Below, piece by piece: positions 17,895 through 27,811 of a DNA stretch of 64,000 nucleotides. Made by a program: the position numbers and the translations under genes. The DNA is from Vibrio chagasii. GTDB taxonomy: Bacteria; Pseudomonadota; Gammaproteobacteria; Enterobacterales; Vibrionaceae. The stretch is from assembly GCF_024347355.1 (NCBI RefSeq), contig NZ_AP025466.1, positions 1,054,001-1,118,000 on the forward strand, in the 5' to 3' direction. Under the pieces are notes generated by a model that had not been told where the DNA came from, did not search any database, and worked only from the letters and a program-made list of their open reading frames with translations. Positions within the stretch are counted from its first letter, which is position 1; the number at the start of each line of letters is the position of its first letter.

Positions 17895-19243
17895 TATCTG
17901 TTCTCCTCAGCGCGCTCTTGAAGCATGTTTCGGTACGCAATTGCGCTCTGTTTCAGTGTTCTTTCTTGGGTGGTGTAATCAACATGGACGATGCCAAAGC
18001 GTTGGCAGTAGCCGAATGCCCACTCAAAGTTATCCATTAGACTCCACGCAAAGTAGCCATCAACTTTCACACCTGCTTCAACTGCGTTGTGAACCGCTTC
18101 GATGTGGCCTTGGAAGTAACGAACACGTTGGTCATCCATCACTTGTCCGTTAACACGCTCGTCGTTACCTGCGGCGCCATTCTCAGTAATGTAGATAGGC
18201 GGCATGTTTTCGTAGCGAGCGTCTAGTCTTACCAATAAATCGGTTAAACCTTGTGGGTTGATTTCCCAGCCGATGTAAGTGTGTTCAGCGTCAGTCTGTT
18301 TTACTGATTCAATGTCGCCATTCTCATTGAAGCGAGCGACATTGCGCGTGTAGTAGTTGATACCGATGTAATCAACCGGTGCGCTGATGATGTCTAGATC
18401 GCCTTCTAAAATCATCGGCATGTTCATCGCTTGACGGTCGACTACTGACTGTGGGTATTCACCTTTCAATACAGGGTCGATGAACCAGTGGTAGTTCTCT
18501 GCTTCACAGTAGTCTGCAGCGCCTTGGTCTTGCGGTGTCAGTGAGTAAGCCGGAGTCGCATTAAATACCACACCATGCTTAGCATGAGGCGCGTTCTTAC
18601 GAAGAATCGGCATCGCCAAACCATGGCCTAGCATTAAATGGTGAGAAGCTAAGAAGCCTTCTTTTTCACCCTTGATGCCCGGTGCATGCTCGCCCCAACG
18701 GTAGCCTAAGAACGCAGATACAAACGGTTCGTTCAATGTGGTGTAAACATCAATTTTATTGCCAAAGTAGTTACTCACCACTTCTGCATATTCTGCAAAC
18801 TTGTAAGACGTTTCACGGTTTAACCAACCGCCTTTGTCTTCAAGGTATTGCGGTAGATCCCAGTGATAGAGTGTCACGAACACCTTCATTCCACGAGCAT
18901 GACATTCATCGATGATCTGCTCGTAAAACTCTAGACCTTGCTGATTCACCACACCGTCTTGCGGCAAGATACGTGGCCATGCAATTGACAGGCGGTAAGC
19001 ATCAACACCTAAGCCTTGAATCATCTCGATATCTTGTTGCCACAAGTGGTAGTGGTCGCACGCCACATCACCACTATCGCCGTTATCTACCTTACCTGGC
19101 GTCTTACAAAACGTGTCCCAGATAGACGGTGTACGACCGCCCTCTTCAACGCCGCCTTCAATTTGGTATGAAGATGTCGCGACACCGAATACAAATTCCT
19201 TACTGCGTAACTTTGAATCACTTGGAAGTTGAAATTTATTCAT
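17894..19243 (-). CDS. bgl: GH1 beta-glucosidase
   Basis: 449 residues, the normal length for bacterial GH1. FVFGVATSSYQIEGG at the start, acid/base in TLNEPFVSA (Glu near 172) and nucleophile in YITENGAAGN (Glu near 354), then the aglycone-site Trp region (YFAWSLMDNFEWAFGY). It hydrolyses beta-glucosides in the cytoplasm by the retaining mechanism. Placed inside the ABC importer operon between the permease and ATPase genes, it works on the imported oligosaccharides beside the GH94 phosphorylase. Confidence 0.95.
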   Translation of the reverse strand: MNKFQLPSDSKLRSKEFVFGVATSSYQIEGGVEEGGRTPSIWDTFCKTPGKVDNGDSGDVACDHYHLWQQDIEMIQGLGVDAYRLSIAWPRILPQDGVVNQQGLEFYEQIIDECHARGMKVFVTLYHWDLPQYLEDKGGWLNRETSYKFAEYAEVVSNYFGNKIDVYTTLNEPFVSAFLGYRWGEHAPGIKGEKEGFLASHHLMLGHGLAMPILRKNAPHAKHGVVFNATPAYSLTPQDQGAADYCEAENYHWFIDPVLKGEYPQSVVDRQAMNMPMILEGDLDIISAPVDYIGINYYTRNVARFNENGDIESVKQTDAEHTYIGWEINPQGLTDLLVRLDARYENMPPIYITENGAAGNDERVNGQVMDDQRVRYFQGHIEAVHNAVEAGVKVDGYFAWSLMDNFEWAFGYCQRFGIVHVDYTTQERTLKQSAIAYRNMLQERAEENR

Positions 19244-19260
19244 TGTTATAACCCTTAAAC

Positions 19261-20154
19261 CTAACCTTTAACTGCGCCGGACGTTAAACCACTGATCATC
19301 TGTTTCGATGCGAACAGGTATGTAATCACGAGTGGTAAAATAGAAATTGTGGTACCCAGCATTACCGCGCCCCATGGCGTATTCGGAATACCTTGAACAC
19401 TTCGTAGTGCTTGTGTGATGACGTAATTGTCAGGGTTGTTCAGCACCACAAGAGGCTGCATAAACATGTTCCAGAAGAAGACGAACTGCACGATAGCGAG
19501 TGTTGCGAGTGCTGGTTTCATCAGTGGCAGTACCACACTCCAGTACGTTCTGAATTCACCTGCGCCATCCAGTTTCGCTGCTTCTAATAGCTCTTTAGGA
19601 ATCGATGCAATCACGTGCTGACGCATCAAGAAGATACCAAATGGCGTGGTTGTGAACGGTAGCCATACCGCCATGTGGTTATCCAACAAGCCTAAGAATT
19701 TCACGATCATGAAGTAAGGGATCAAGCTAAGCACTGGCGGAATCGCCATTGAGCCAACCAGCATGCCGAACAACACGTTCTTACCGCGGAACTTAAACAC
19801 AGCAAACGCGTAGCCACCCATGCTACAAAACAGCAGCGAGATGGTTGTGCCTAAGAAAGCCACGTAAATCGAGTTAAACATCGCTTTCCAAAACGGCATG
19901 ATTTCCAGCAGTTTTGCGTAGTTCACCATTAGGCTGTCGCCAATCGCAAAGCTGATGCCAGAGCCGAAGATCTCCGAACGGTCACGTGTTGAAAGCAGTG
20001 CAGACCACACAAATGGGAATACCGTAATGATTGCGGAAACAATCAGTAATATGCCGAGCATGACCATCAAGATCTTAGTCATGATGTACATGGTGCGTTC
20101 GCTTGGCATTAGGCCACTTAGTGGTGAGGTATTTGTCTTAATTGATGTCGACAT
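19261..20154 (-). CDS. CUT1 sugar ABC importer permease (MalG type)
   Basis: 297 residues with six hydrophobic segments, the first at about 27-50 (IMTKILMVMLGILLIVSAII). The EAA loop that contacts the ATPase is EAAKLDGAGEFRTYWSVVLP near residue 195. One base separates its start from the end of the preceding permease. Inner-membrane component. Confidence 0.95.
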   Translation of the reverse strand: MSTSIKTNTSPLSGLMPSERTMYIMTKILMVMLGILLIVSAIITVFPFVWSALLSTRDRSEIFGSGISFAIGDSLMVNYAKLLEIMPFWKAMFNSIYVAFLGTTISLLFCSMGGYAFAVFKFRGKNVLFGMLVGSMAIPPVLSLIPYFMIVKFLGLLDNHMAVWLPFTTTPFGIFLMRQHVIASIPKELLEAAKLDGAGEFRTYWSVVLPLMKPALATLAIVQFVFFWNMFMQPLVVLNNPDNYVITQALRSVQGIPNTPWGAVMLGTTISILPLVITYLFASKQMISGLTSGAVKG

Positions 20155-20155
20155 C

Positions 20156-21142
20156 TTAATGTTCCCCTAAGCCTTTCTTACCGAAGAATAGAAATTGAAC
20201 CAAAGTACAAGACGCGATCAGTGCAAACAGAAGCCATGAAATTGCTGACGCTGTGCCCATTTCTAACCATTCCCAACCCACTTTGTAGAGGTACATAGAG
20301 ATAGTTAAACCAGATTGACCCGTACCACCTGTACCACGCGTTAGAACGAACGGTTCTTCAAACATTTGCAGGTTACCGATGATGGTCATGGTGATTGCAA
20401 AAAAGATGAATGGACGAATCATTGGTAGTGAGATGTTCCAGAAGCGGCGGAAGGCATTCGCACCATCCATACGTGCAGCTTCTAAAATGTCTTTAGGAAT
20501 CGTCATTAAACCTGTGGTGTAAAGGACGATGTTAAAACCGGTGTATTTCCAGAAAACCATGATCGCGATAGACGGCTTCACCATAGTGGCATCATCTAAC
20601 CAGCGGATTGGTTGAAAATCGTTAACCCAAGCAAACGCCCAACCAAACAGCGTGCTATCGGCCAATGCCATTAGCGTTTGGTTGATAATTCCTGAGTTAG
20701 GAGAATACATATTGAAGAAAATCAGTGACGCTGCGACCGTTGATGTGATGAACGGTAGAAAGTACGCCGATGTTAGCCAGTGACGCATACGATCACCCAT
20801 TGAAACCAACATGTAAGCCACTGGAATAGCGACTAAGTGCTGAGCAACACCCGATGTGATTGCTAGCCATAATGTGTTCTTTAATGAACGCCATAGCCAT
20901 GGGTCAGTCAAGGCAATGTGATAGTTCTCAAAACCAACGAACTCCATTGCATCCATGCCCTGTACTGGGTTCCATTCGTGGAACGACAGGTAAACAGAGA
21001 ACAACAGCGGGAAGATCCCAAATACAGAAAAAATGATCAGAAACGGCAGAAGGAATCCATACGGTGTAAGCGCTTTCAAATTCAGACGAGAAAAAAGGCT
21101 TTGCTCCGAAGGTTCTATCGTTGTGCTCGCTGTATGATTCAT
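20156..21142 (-). CDS. CUT1 sugar ABC importer permease (MalF type)
   Basis: 328 residues. First hydrophobic segment near 32-55 (YGFLLPFLIIFSVFGIFPLL), further segments through the protein, and the EAA loop EAARMDGANAFRRFWNISLP near residue 215. It pairs with the MalG-type permease to form the membrane channel. It lies 67 bases after the binding-protein gene, a common spacing where the binding protein is made in excess. Confidence 0.95.
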   Translation of the reverse strand: MNHTASTTIEPSEQSLFSRLNLKALTPYGFLLPFLIIFSVFGIFPLLFSVYLSFHEWNPVQGMDAMEFVGFENYHIALTDPWLWRSLKNTLWLAITSGVAQHLVAIPVAYMLVSMGDRMRHWLTSAYFLPFITSTVAASLIFFNMYSPNSGIINQTLMALADSTLFGWAFAWVNDFQPIRWLDDATMVKPSIAIMVFWKYTGFNIVLYTTGLMTIPKDILEAARMDGANAFRRFWNISLPMIRPFIFFAITMTIIGNLQMFEEPFVLTRGTGGTGQSGLTISMYLYKVGWEWLEMGTASAISWLLFALIASCTLVQFLFFGKKGLGEH

Positions 21143-21209
21143 AGTAACGACCTCTTAAAAAAGGAAGCGCGTTATCCACGCTTCCTCACTTACTTAAAGT
21201 AAAACCAAA

Positions 21210-22457
21210 TTAAAGATTACGCGTACGACGCTTAATTAGGCGCTCTGCCTCTTTAAGTGCAGTTTCGATGTCCTTACCTTCATCAAGCACTTCCATCAAT
21301 GCGTTCTCTAAAATAATAGAACGTGCTACGTGGTCGCCTTGAGCTGGAGATACTGGCTTGATGTTCTGTGCCACTTCTGCAAATAGAAGACGTGCTTTCT
21401 GACCACCTAGGAACTCCATCTCTTCTTGAAAAAGCTCATCGTCATACGTCGTTACGTTCGCAGGGAAAGCCGCAATCGTTTCGAAGTGCTTAAGTTGAAC
21501 TTCACGGTCCGTCGTCATGTACTCGATAAGCGCCCATGCTTCATCTGGGTTTTCAGATTGCGTTGGGATAGATAGGAACGAACCACCCCAGCTGCCGTAG
21601 ATACCATCAGGAAGGTTTTCTACTGCCCACTTACCTTTGGTTTCAGGTGCAATCCAGTTGTTTAGGTGACCAAGTAGCCAAGCGCCAGAAAGTTGAGTTG
21701 CAAATGTGCCGTTGCGGAAGCCTTCGTACCATTCATTAGACCAAGCCAGAATGCGACCGTCTAAGCCTTTGTCGCGAATCTCTTTTGCTACTTCAAACGC
21801 GTGAACAAAGCGCTCTGATGTCACAACTGGGTTGCCATCTTTATCGAAGTAAAGACCTTCGCCTTCAGGAACTGTAGTAAAGATGATTGCTTGTGCTACG
21901 TCGGCTGCTGAAGCAATTAGCTGTACGTTTTGCTCTTTCAGCTTCTCACCTGCTGCGATGTATGAACCCCAATCTTTGATTGCGTCTTCAACATTGATCC
22001 CCGCTTTTTCAAATACATCGGTGCGGTAGTACATAACACCCGGACCAAGGTCGACAGGAATACCGTACATGTCGCCATCAGCACCTTTACCTTGTGCCCA
22101 TGCGTAAGGTGCGAATCGTTCTTCGTATTTATCTGCACCGTAGTTTTCAGACAGGTTAACTAGGCCGCCAGAACCAACGAATGGACCGATTTTCTCAACG
22201 TCCACAACAATCACGTCACCCGCACCAGAGCCGGTTGCTAGGTTAGTGGTTAGTTTCGTGTGGTGGTCACCGTGATTGTTCATAAGGTAATCCACTTTGA
22301 TCCCTGTTTTCTTTTCGAAATCAGGCAGTAATACCTTCAGGCTGCTATCGAAATCAGGGAAGCCATCGAAACGAATCTCTTTGTCAGCAGCATTTACCGC
22401 TGTTGCACTTAGTCCTAAAGCAACCGCGCATGAAAGCGCTAAGGTCTTAAATTTCAT
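21210..22457 (-). CDS. Sugar ABC importer substrate-binding protein
   Basis: 415 residues with a Sec signal peptide (MKFKTLALSCAVALGLSATA, cleavage near NAA). The mature part is a family 1 extracellular solute-binding protein (KVLLPDFEKKTGIKVDYLMN, GAGDVIVVDVEKIGPF, WGGSFLSIPTQSENPDEAWA). It is soluble in the periplasm and delivers a beta-glucose oligosaccharide, by context, to the permeases. It follows the lacI gene by 18 bases in the same operon. Confidence 0.95.
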   Translation of the reverse strand: MKFKTLALSCAVALGLSATAVNAADKEIRFDGFPDFDSSLKVLLPDFEKKTGIKVDYLMNNHGDHHTKLTTNLATGSGAGDVIVVDVEKIGPFVGSGGLVNLSENYGADKYEERFAPYAWAQGKGADGDMYGIPVDLGPGVMYYRTDVFEKAGINVEDAIKDWGSYIAAGEKLKEQNVQLIASAADVAQAIIFTTVPEGEGLYFDKDGNPVVTSERFVHAFEVAKEIRDKGLDGRILAWSNEWYEGFRNGTFATQLSGAWLLGHLNNWIAPETKGKWAVENLPDGIYGSWGGSFLSIPTQSENPDEAWALIEYMTTDREVQLKHFETIAAFPANVTTYDDELFQEEMEFLGGQKARLLFAEVAQNIKPVSPAQGDHVARSIILENALMEVLDEGKDIETALKEAERLIKRRTRNL

Positions 22458-22475
22458 GTTCTATCCTTAATATTT

Positions 22476-23483
22476 TTATAGGGTAACCAGTAAATCCGAT
22501 ACCGAGTTTCTAGTGACCAACGTCGGCAGCAATTTAAAGTTCACGTCATGTTTAATTTTCTTTAGCTTTTGCAGAGTGAGCTGCACTGCTTCAATGCTCA
22601 TCTCTTCAATGGGGAAATGTATGGTGGTCAAACTAGGGGTCAGATAGCGCGCGAAGATGGTGTTATCGAAACCCACAAGCGAGATATCTTGCGGAACCGA
22701 CAATCCCTCGTTGTGTAAGACTTCGAAAGCGCCAAATGCCATGTGATCGTTTGAAGCAAATACCGCTGTGAAGTGGCACTTACGGTTGATCAACTTCTTC
22801 ATAGCACTGGTGCCGGTCTCTTCAGTAAATCCCGCCTCAGAGACCAAGGCTTCATCGTATGGCACACCGGCTTCTTCCAGTGCCTTGCGATACCCCTGCA
22901 AACGCCCCCTAGCGTCTGCTTTATCTAAAGGCCCGGTAATACACGCGATATCTGTATGTCCCTTTTGCAAGAGATATTGAGTAGCGAGTAGCCCCCCGAC
23001 TTCGTTATCAATATCAATGCAACTCATCGCCATTTCTGGGATGAAGCGGTTAATTAAAACCACAGGGGTCCCCTGTTCTTCCAATTCAATTAAATAGTCA
23101 TCACTGAGCAGTTGAGTATGAAGAATCAAAGCATCGACACGACGCCCCAACAGAAACTCCACAGACTCGCGCTGCCCTTGTTCGGTGTTCGAACCCGCTG
23201 TAACCACAGCGTGGTAACCGAAGCGGCGTAGGTTTTCCTCTATGCAATGCAAGATGCCTGAATAGAAAGATCCGCCCAGTTCTGGAACAACAACCCCCAC
23301 ACTTCCGGTACGACTTGAAGCTAAAGCCTGAGCGATAGAGTTCGGGCGATAACCCAACTCTTTGATCGCCTTTTCAACCTTTAGCTTCTTATCGTGGCTC
23401 ACTCTACTGGTGCCGTTAATCACTCTAGACACTGTCGCTTGAGACACACCTGCATGCTCTGATACGTGTTTAATTGTTGCCAC
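22476..23483 (-). CDS. LacI-family regulator, first gene of the importer operon
   Basis: 335 residues beginning at a GTG (23483) with GAGG upstream; the GTG gives the standard LacI start (MATIKHVSEHAGVSQATVSR). Sensor domain: SVGVVVPELGGSFYSGIL, CIDIDNEVGGLLATQYLL, FASNDHMAFGAFEVL, LVGFDNTIFARYL. It precedes the binding-protein gene and lies 24 bases from a LacI operator (23507-23522), so it probably represses its own operon until the sugar or its product binds. It may also act at the porin promoter, where a related palindrome is found. Confidence 0.92.
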   Translation of the reverse strand: MATIKHVSEHAGVSQATVSRVINGTSRVSHDKKLKVEKAIKELGYRPNSIAQALASSRTGSVGVVVPELGGSFYSGILHCIEENLRRFGYHAVVTAGSNTEQGQRESVEFLLGRRVDALILHTQLLSDDYLIELEEQGTPVVLINRFIPEMAMSCIDIDNEVGGLLATQYLLQKGHTDIACITGPLDKADARGRLQGYRKALEEAGVPYDEALVSEAGFTEETGTSAMKKLINRKCHFTAVFASNDHMAFGAFEVLHNEGLSVPQDISLVGFDNTIFARYLTPSLTTIHFPIEEMSIEAVQLTLQKLKKIKHDVNFKLLPTLVTRNSVSDLLVTL

Positions 23484-23506
23484 TCGAACCTCGATACTTC
23501 ATTAGC

Positions 23507-23522
23507 TTGTAACCGCTTACAA
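23507..23522. promoter_or_regulatory. LacI-type operator 1
   Basis: TTGTAACCGCTTACAA, with perfect 6-base arms around CCGC, 24 bases upstream of the lacI start. Its form matches GalR/LacI-family sites with central CG. Confidence 0.8.
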
Positions 23523-23553
23523 AACGATTATTAAGAAATTACGTTTTAGTTGA

Positions 23554-23569
23554 AGTGAGTGTCATCACA
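23554..23569. promoter_or_regulatory. CRP-like site
   Basis: AGTGA-GTGTCA-TCACA matches the TGTGA-N6-TCACA consensus at 9 of 10 positions, between the two LacI operators. It fits catabolite control of the sugar operon. Confidence 0.55.
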
Positions 23570-23605
23570 CTAAACTTGGAGGTAAAAAGGCTGGATTTGG
23601 AAATC

Positions 23606-23621
23606 TTGAAAGCGCTTACAG
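23606..23621. promoter_or_regulatory. LacI-type operator 2
   Basis: TTGAAAGCGCTTACAG, 99 bases centre-to-centre from operator 1. The pair would allow looping. The remainder of the 446-base gap 23484-23929 holds no gene. Confidence 0.6.
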
Positions 23622-23880
23622 ATTCACTTCACGCCATGAAACTGTTTCATGAGATTCTTACTCACCCAATCAAAACGATGCCTGGTTACTTGCTGCCAGG
23701 GTGAAAGTAAGAACGCTTAAACTCCGGTTCTCAAAAGCACTATTCAGAGGTGAACCCGCAGCAGACGGTAATATACGGGGCTAAATTGACCCTATTATTT
23801 CAGTGTCTATGCTAAATTGTATGGGAACATTTCATAGGTACTTCGAATTCGCTTTGCAGAACCCGAAACTTGAAACAACA

Positions 23881-23902
23881 ACGCCCAGCAAAGGCTGGGC
23901 GT
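23881..23902 (-). terminator. Terminator of the chemoreceptor gene
   Basis: A 9-bp GC-rich stem (ACGCCCAGC / GCTGGGCGT) with a 4-base loop and, on the minus strand, a T-rich tail (TGTTGTTT). Confidence 0.75.
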
Positions 23903-23929
23903 GAAACAGTAGAGAGCTTAGAGTCGCCT

Positions 23930-25948
23930 CTAAACCTTGTTTTCTGATTGCTCGGCGAGCTTAAACTCTTGAGTTAGTGAGAATTGCTGCTGCGACATGG
24001 TTTCAAGCTGTTGACCATGAGAAAACAAAACCTGAGATCGTTGTGAGTTATCTTCAGCCAAGGTGTGTATCTGACTGATGTTTTGTGTAACTTGAGAGGC
24101 AACCACTTGATGCTCGGTAGTCGCTGTCGCAATCTGGTGACTTCTTTGCTCTACCTCGTTTAACAGAGTGGACACCTTTGATATTGAGCCATTCACCTCA
24201 TCGGTTTGTTCAACACATTGAACCATCCCCGCTACGCATTGGTTGATTTGCTCAACCGCAAGCTTAGAACTGGTTTGCAACTGCTCTATCTTGTTGTGTA
24301 TCTCTTGCGTTGAAGCGTTCGTTTTTGCCGCCAACACACGCACCTCATCAGCTACCACAGAAAAGCCTCGCCCCTGTTCGCCCGCTCGCGCCGCTTCGAT
24401 AGCCGCATTCAGTGCCAACAAATTGGTTTGCTCGGATATCCCAGATATCACGTCCAGAATCGAGCCAATACTGGCACTATCACTTTCAAGCTGGCCGATG
24501 GTCGCTGTTGATTCTGCTAACTTACGCTCTAAACTGCCCATCAACTCGACGCTTTTGTCCATCGTCTGTTGGCCATGATTGGAACTCGACACAGCTTCGG
24601 TCACCAAGGTTAACGTTTGATTAGCCGCTTGAGTTATTTCGGTCACCGAGCACTCGATCTGCTCCATAGCTGTTGCCACCATCACGGTCTGATTGGTTTG
24701 GTCTTGCATCGCCTCGCTCAATGAACGGCTCGTGCTTTGATTCTCTATGGACGCCTCTTTTAAGCACGTCGACGAATAACGCATGTTCTCAATCATTTGA
24801 GTCAGATGACTGATCACTAAGTTGACCTTGTCGCTCACTGAGCCAAACTCATTATTGGCTTGATACTGCACCATCGCGCTCAAGTCTTTATTGGCAACTT
24901 GGTCGAGTGCACTTTGTAGCAGCTTGCTTGGTTTACGGATACCTTTGGCAATATTCAACCCGATCAACAGAGCAATAAGCACGGAAGCAAGTGCAATAAA
25001 ACCCTGCATCACAAGGGCTTGCTGTGAAGAGTCCATCGATTCGTGATACAGGCGTGTCGCGGTGTCTTCAGCGTACATTGAAAGCTCATCAAAGTGACTT
25101 AACTGTTGATCGATTAGCTGTTCAATTTCCTGCTTTTGAAGGGAGATAGACTCATCGAGTTTGATAGTTTCTTTATGGGTAGCGACTGAGCCACTGGCTG
25201 AAAACGCGTGTGAAGCGAGCAACGATAAAGACTGTTTACTGCGGCGCAGCAAAGATGAATCCAGATTATCTATATCTGCGACCGCTTGTTCGAATCGCTC
25301 TTTGCGACTTTGTAGGCGACGCTCTACCCCACGAACCTCCGAAGATGTTTGCAGTGAAAGTGCTTCGTTGGCTTCCGCGGCAATCAAACTCAATTGCACC
25401 AACAAAGCTTCGACTGCCTTTTGTGTCTGCTCTGAATCTGCACTCGCGAGTTGATTCACCAAAGTATTATTGAGCTGTCCCACCACCGATTGAAATTGCG
25501 CTTGTCCCATCGAACCGAGATCTTTGCTATCCAAATACTCAACATAAAACTCTAATACCTGCTCTATCTTATCGATAGTCAACAAACCTGTTTGAGTGAT
25601 GTTGTTAAGCATGGCTTCCATTTGTGAACCAGCTACACCCTTACCTTGGAACCAGTTTAATTGCTGCTGATATAGCTCGATGTTGTTTAAGACGGTTTGT
25701 TTCAGTGGCTCAAGTTCATCAATATAGTTAGCGGATAAGTAGGGTGTGGTGCTGCGATTAATGTCCAGAAATCGGATGGTTAACGTTGAGGATTGAAGCA
25801 TTAATGGCGTAGCTTGCTGGGTGATGTTTTCGATTCGAGTGGTGATGTCTTTATTGCTACTGATGCTTAGCCATGCGGAACCTAGCATGATCACAATCAG
25901 TACGAAGAAACCTAAATAAACTCGAGACACGATGGAAGAAAGTCTCAT
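23930..25948 (-). CDS. Methyl-accepting chemotaxis protein
   Basis: 672 residues from the ATG at 25948 with AGGGA upstream. N-terminal membrane segment ([17 protein letters not shown]), a helical periplasmic sensor of about 280 residues, a second membrane segment near 313-336 ([18 protein letters not shown]), HAMP linker, and a signalling domain with the conserved hairpin tip ([20 protein letters not shown], then [15 protein letters not shown]). It signals to CheA/CheW. Its place between the importer operon and the porin suggests it detects the same beta-glucan sugars, directly or through the binding protein. It has its own terminator, and another separates it from the porin. Confidence 0.95.
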   Translation of the reverse strand: MRLSSIVSRVYLGFFVLIVIMLGSAWLSISSNKDITTRIENITQQATPLMLQSSTLTIRFLDINRSTTPYLSANYIDELEPLKQTVLNNIELYQQQLNWFQGKGVAGSQMEAMLNNITQTGLLTIDKIEQVLEFYVEYLDSKDLGSMGQAQFQSVVGQLNNTLVNQLASADSEQTQKAVEALLVQLSLIAAEANEALSLQTSSEVRGVERRLQSRKERFEQAVADIDNLDSSLLRRSKQSLSLLASHAFSASGSVATHKETIKLDESISLQKQEIEQLIDQQLSHFDELSMYAEDTATRLYHESMDSSQQALVMQGFIALASVLIALLIGLNIAKGIRKPSKLLQSALDQVANKDLSAMVQYQANNEFGSVSDKVNLVISHLTQMIENMRYSSTCLKEASIENQSTSRSLSEAMQDQTNQTVMVATAMEQIECSVTEITQAANQTLTLVTEAVSSSNHGQQTMDKSVELMGSLERKLAESTATIGQLESDSASIGSILDVISGISEQTNLLALNAAIEAARAGEQGRGFSVVADEVRVLAAKTNASTQEIHNKIEQLQTSSKLAVEQINQCVAGMVQCVEQTDEVNGSISKVSTLLNEVEQRSHQIATATTEHQVVASQVTQNISQIHTLAEDNSQRSQVLFSHGQQLETMSQQQFSLTQEFKLAEQSENKV

Positions 25949-25978
25949 AGTAAATCCCTGATCTAGTGGCGAAAAAAA

Positions 25979-25996
25979 GGGCACAAAAATGTGCCC
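25979..25996 (-). terminator. Terminator between porin and chemoreceptor genes
   Basis: GGGCACA/TGTGCCC stem followed on the minus strand by seven T. Upstream, nearer the porin stop, a second small hairpin (AAAGAGC/GCTCTTT, 26122-26136) may assist. Confidence 0.85.
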
Positions 25997-26148
25997 AAGA
26001 ATGGAGTTAATTGAAACGTGCCCTAATCAATCTGCCTTTAGGGCTAAAATGGACAGTATTTACGTACTATTGAAAAGCATGGATATTCGAAAGCATGGCT
26101 CTTTGAAAATATGCCGAATTCAAAGAGCCGCTCTTTCTATATCGGTGA

Positions 26149-27438
26149 TTACCACCAAGCTTCAAACATTGCGCCGAACGACAATGTGTCAACATTCGTT
26201 GTCTTCACTGTGTTGCCTTTGGTTTCTACATCACCCACGGTTGTGTAGAAACGAAGCATTGGACGGCTCCAAGGTAAGCCACCTAGAGAAACGTTTTGAG
26301 AAAGCGTTACTTTCCATGCGTTCTCTTCACCGTCGTCATCGTAATCAACCATGCCGTAGCCCGCTTCTAACCATGTAGAATGAACATCATCCCATTGGTA
26401 CTGTGGACGAACGATACCTGCGTATTCTGTGTTCTCGCGGTCTAGATCTGAACCAGAGTTGTCTTTGTACGACACTAAGTAATCGATGATGAAGTTATCT
26501 GTTGCTGCGTAGCTACCTTCAACACTTGCGTACAAAGTTTGGTAGTCACCTTTTAGGTCAAACACTGATGAATCCGCACCGTCACCATACTTAACAACCA
26601 ACTTGTTAGACTCACCCAAGCCTAAGGTTGCACCTACCAGGTATGCCGTTTCGTCACTGACTTTTGGAGCACCCGCTACGTCAGAGTCTGCTTCATCTGA
26701 AGCAAAACCATAGTTCGCATATAGGTCTAGTTGGCCGATACCCGCATTAATAGAGTGCAACTTAGAAGTAATTGCGTATCGACCGTTGTCGTTCACTAGG
26801 CCGCCTTTCACTTGGCCTACGAAGCCCATGTCTAGCTTGGCACCACCAAAGTCTAAGTTGTTAAAACCAGCACCTTGACCATCGTGCGTCATCCAGAAGT
26901 AATCGTTCAAACCTTGTTGCGGACGTTGATGGAAGTCACGACCAGCCCACATGTAAAGCTCAGGCTGACTTTCAAAGACGTTGGTTACACCAGCGTACAT
27001 TTTTTTCATGCTTAGGCCGCCGTCATCAGCCCATGCGTCAGCTTCCCAGTGGTCAGCCATGAATACGATGTCCCAGATAGCACCGTTGTCTGCCTGGAAA
27101 AGCTTAGCTAACTGAACTTCACCGCCGTTTGCTTCGTTACCTAAACGACCAACAGAGCGACCTGTTGTACCAATGTCTACGTAACGCTCATCACCACTTT
27201 TGTAGTGAGCGCCGTAACGAGCATAACCAGAGAAGACGATACCGTCTGGTACATTGGTTTCTGCAGTCAGAACCGCTTGTTGTTGATCATCAACATACTT
27301 GATATCACCAACTTGAGATTCCAGCTCTTGGATTCGTTGTTCCAGAGCGGCAAGATCCGTTTCTGCAGCAAAAGAAGAGATTGAAGCAAGCGAAGCCGCC
27401 ACTGCGACCGTTATTGGCAAAAGCTTAAATTTTTGCAT
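26149..27438 (-). CDS. LamB-type carbohydrate porin
   Basis: 429 residues. Signal peptide (MQKFKLLPITVAVAASLASI, cleavage near SFAA), then a short heptad region (LAALEQRIQELESQVGDI) common in Vibrio LamB-like porins, then beta-barrel sequence with GYARYGAHY, YMWAGRDFHQRPQQG and DYFWMTHDGQGAG, typical of maltoporins, and a C-terminal aromatic (AWW). It is an outer-membrane trimer passing oligosaccharides. The neighbours point to beta-glucan rather than maltose oligomers. LacI-type sequences lie upstream. Confidence 0.9.
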   Translation of the reverse strand: MQKFKLLPITVAVAASLASISSFAAETDLAALEQRIQELESQVGDIKYVDDQQQAVLTAETNVPDGIVFSGYARYGAHYKSGDERYVDIGTTGRSVGRLGNEANGGEVQLAKLFQADNGAIWDIVFMADHWEADAWADDGGLSMKKMYAGVTNVFESQPELYMWAGRDFHQRPQQGLNDYFWMTHDGQGAGFNNLDFGGAKLDMGFVGQVKGGLVNDNGRYAITSKLHSINAGIGQLDLYANYGFASDEADSDVAGAPKVSDETAYLVGATLGLGESNKLVVKYGDGADSSVFDLKGDYQTLYASVEGSYAATDNFIIDYLVSYKDNSGSDLDRENTEYAGIVRPQYQWDDVHSTWLEAGYGMVDYDDDGEENAWKVTLSQNVSLGGLPWSRPMLRFYTTVGDVETKGNTVKTTNVDTLSFGAMFEAWW

Positions 27439-27628
27439 TGTAATTCCCTATTATTTTTTTGAGTTTTCATCGAACAGGGAAATATTAAGCAATGAAAGCG
27501 TTGAAAAGTTAGCCGCTGTTCACATTGATAAATTAGCTTGAGAGCCATGAAACTTTTAGAAAAGTCACACCCAAAACTATTAATTTAATATCAAAAACTT
27601 AGGACGGGAAACACGTGAAATATCAGCT

Positions 27629-27642
27629 TGAAATCGCTTTCA
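27629..27642. promoter_or_regulatory. LacI-type operator upstream of the porin
   Basis: TGAAATCGCTTTCA, perfect 5-base arms with central CG, about 190 bases upstream of the porin start. A related half-site (TGAAAGCGTTGAAA) lies near 27494. It probably ties the porin to the LacI regulon. The rest of gap 27439-27811 holds this promoter and a terminator only. Confidence 0.5.
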
Positions 27643-27733
27643 TTTCATCAATAATGGCGGGGTCTATCACGGAAAAGTGTATGTAAAAATGAAGGAAATA
27701 TGGTGCAGTTTTGACGGTTTTTCATATATATGA

Positions 27734-27770
27734 AAAGCCTCAAAATCTAAGGTCGATTTTGAGGCTTTTT
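27734..27770. terminator. Bidirectional terminator downstream of prolyl oligopeptidase
   Basis: A perfect 14-bp stem (AAAGCCTCAAAATC / GATTTTGAGGCTTT) with a 7-base loop and T tracts on both strands. Confidence 0.85.
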
Positions 27771-27811
27771 AGTCTGAGTCAAACACCCAATTATCTAGAA
27801 TCAAGCATTAT

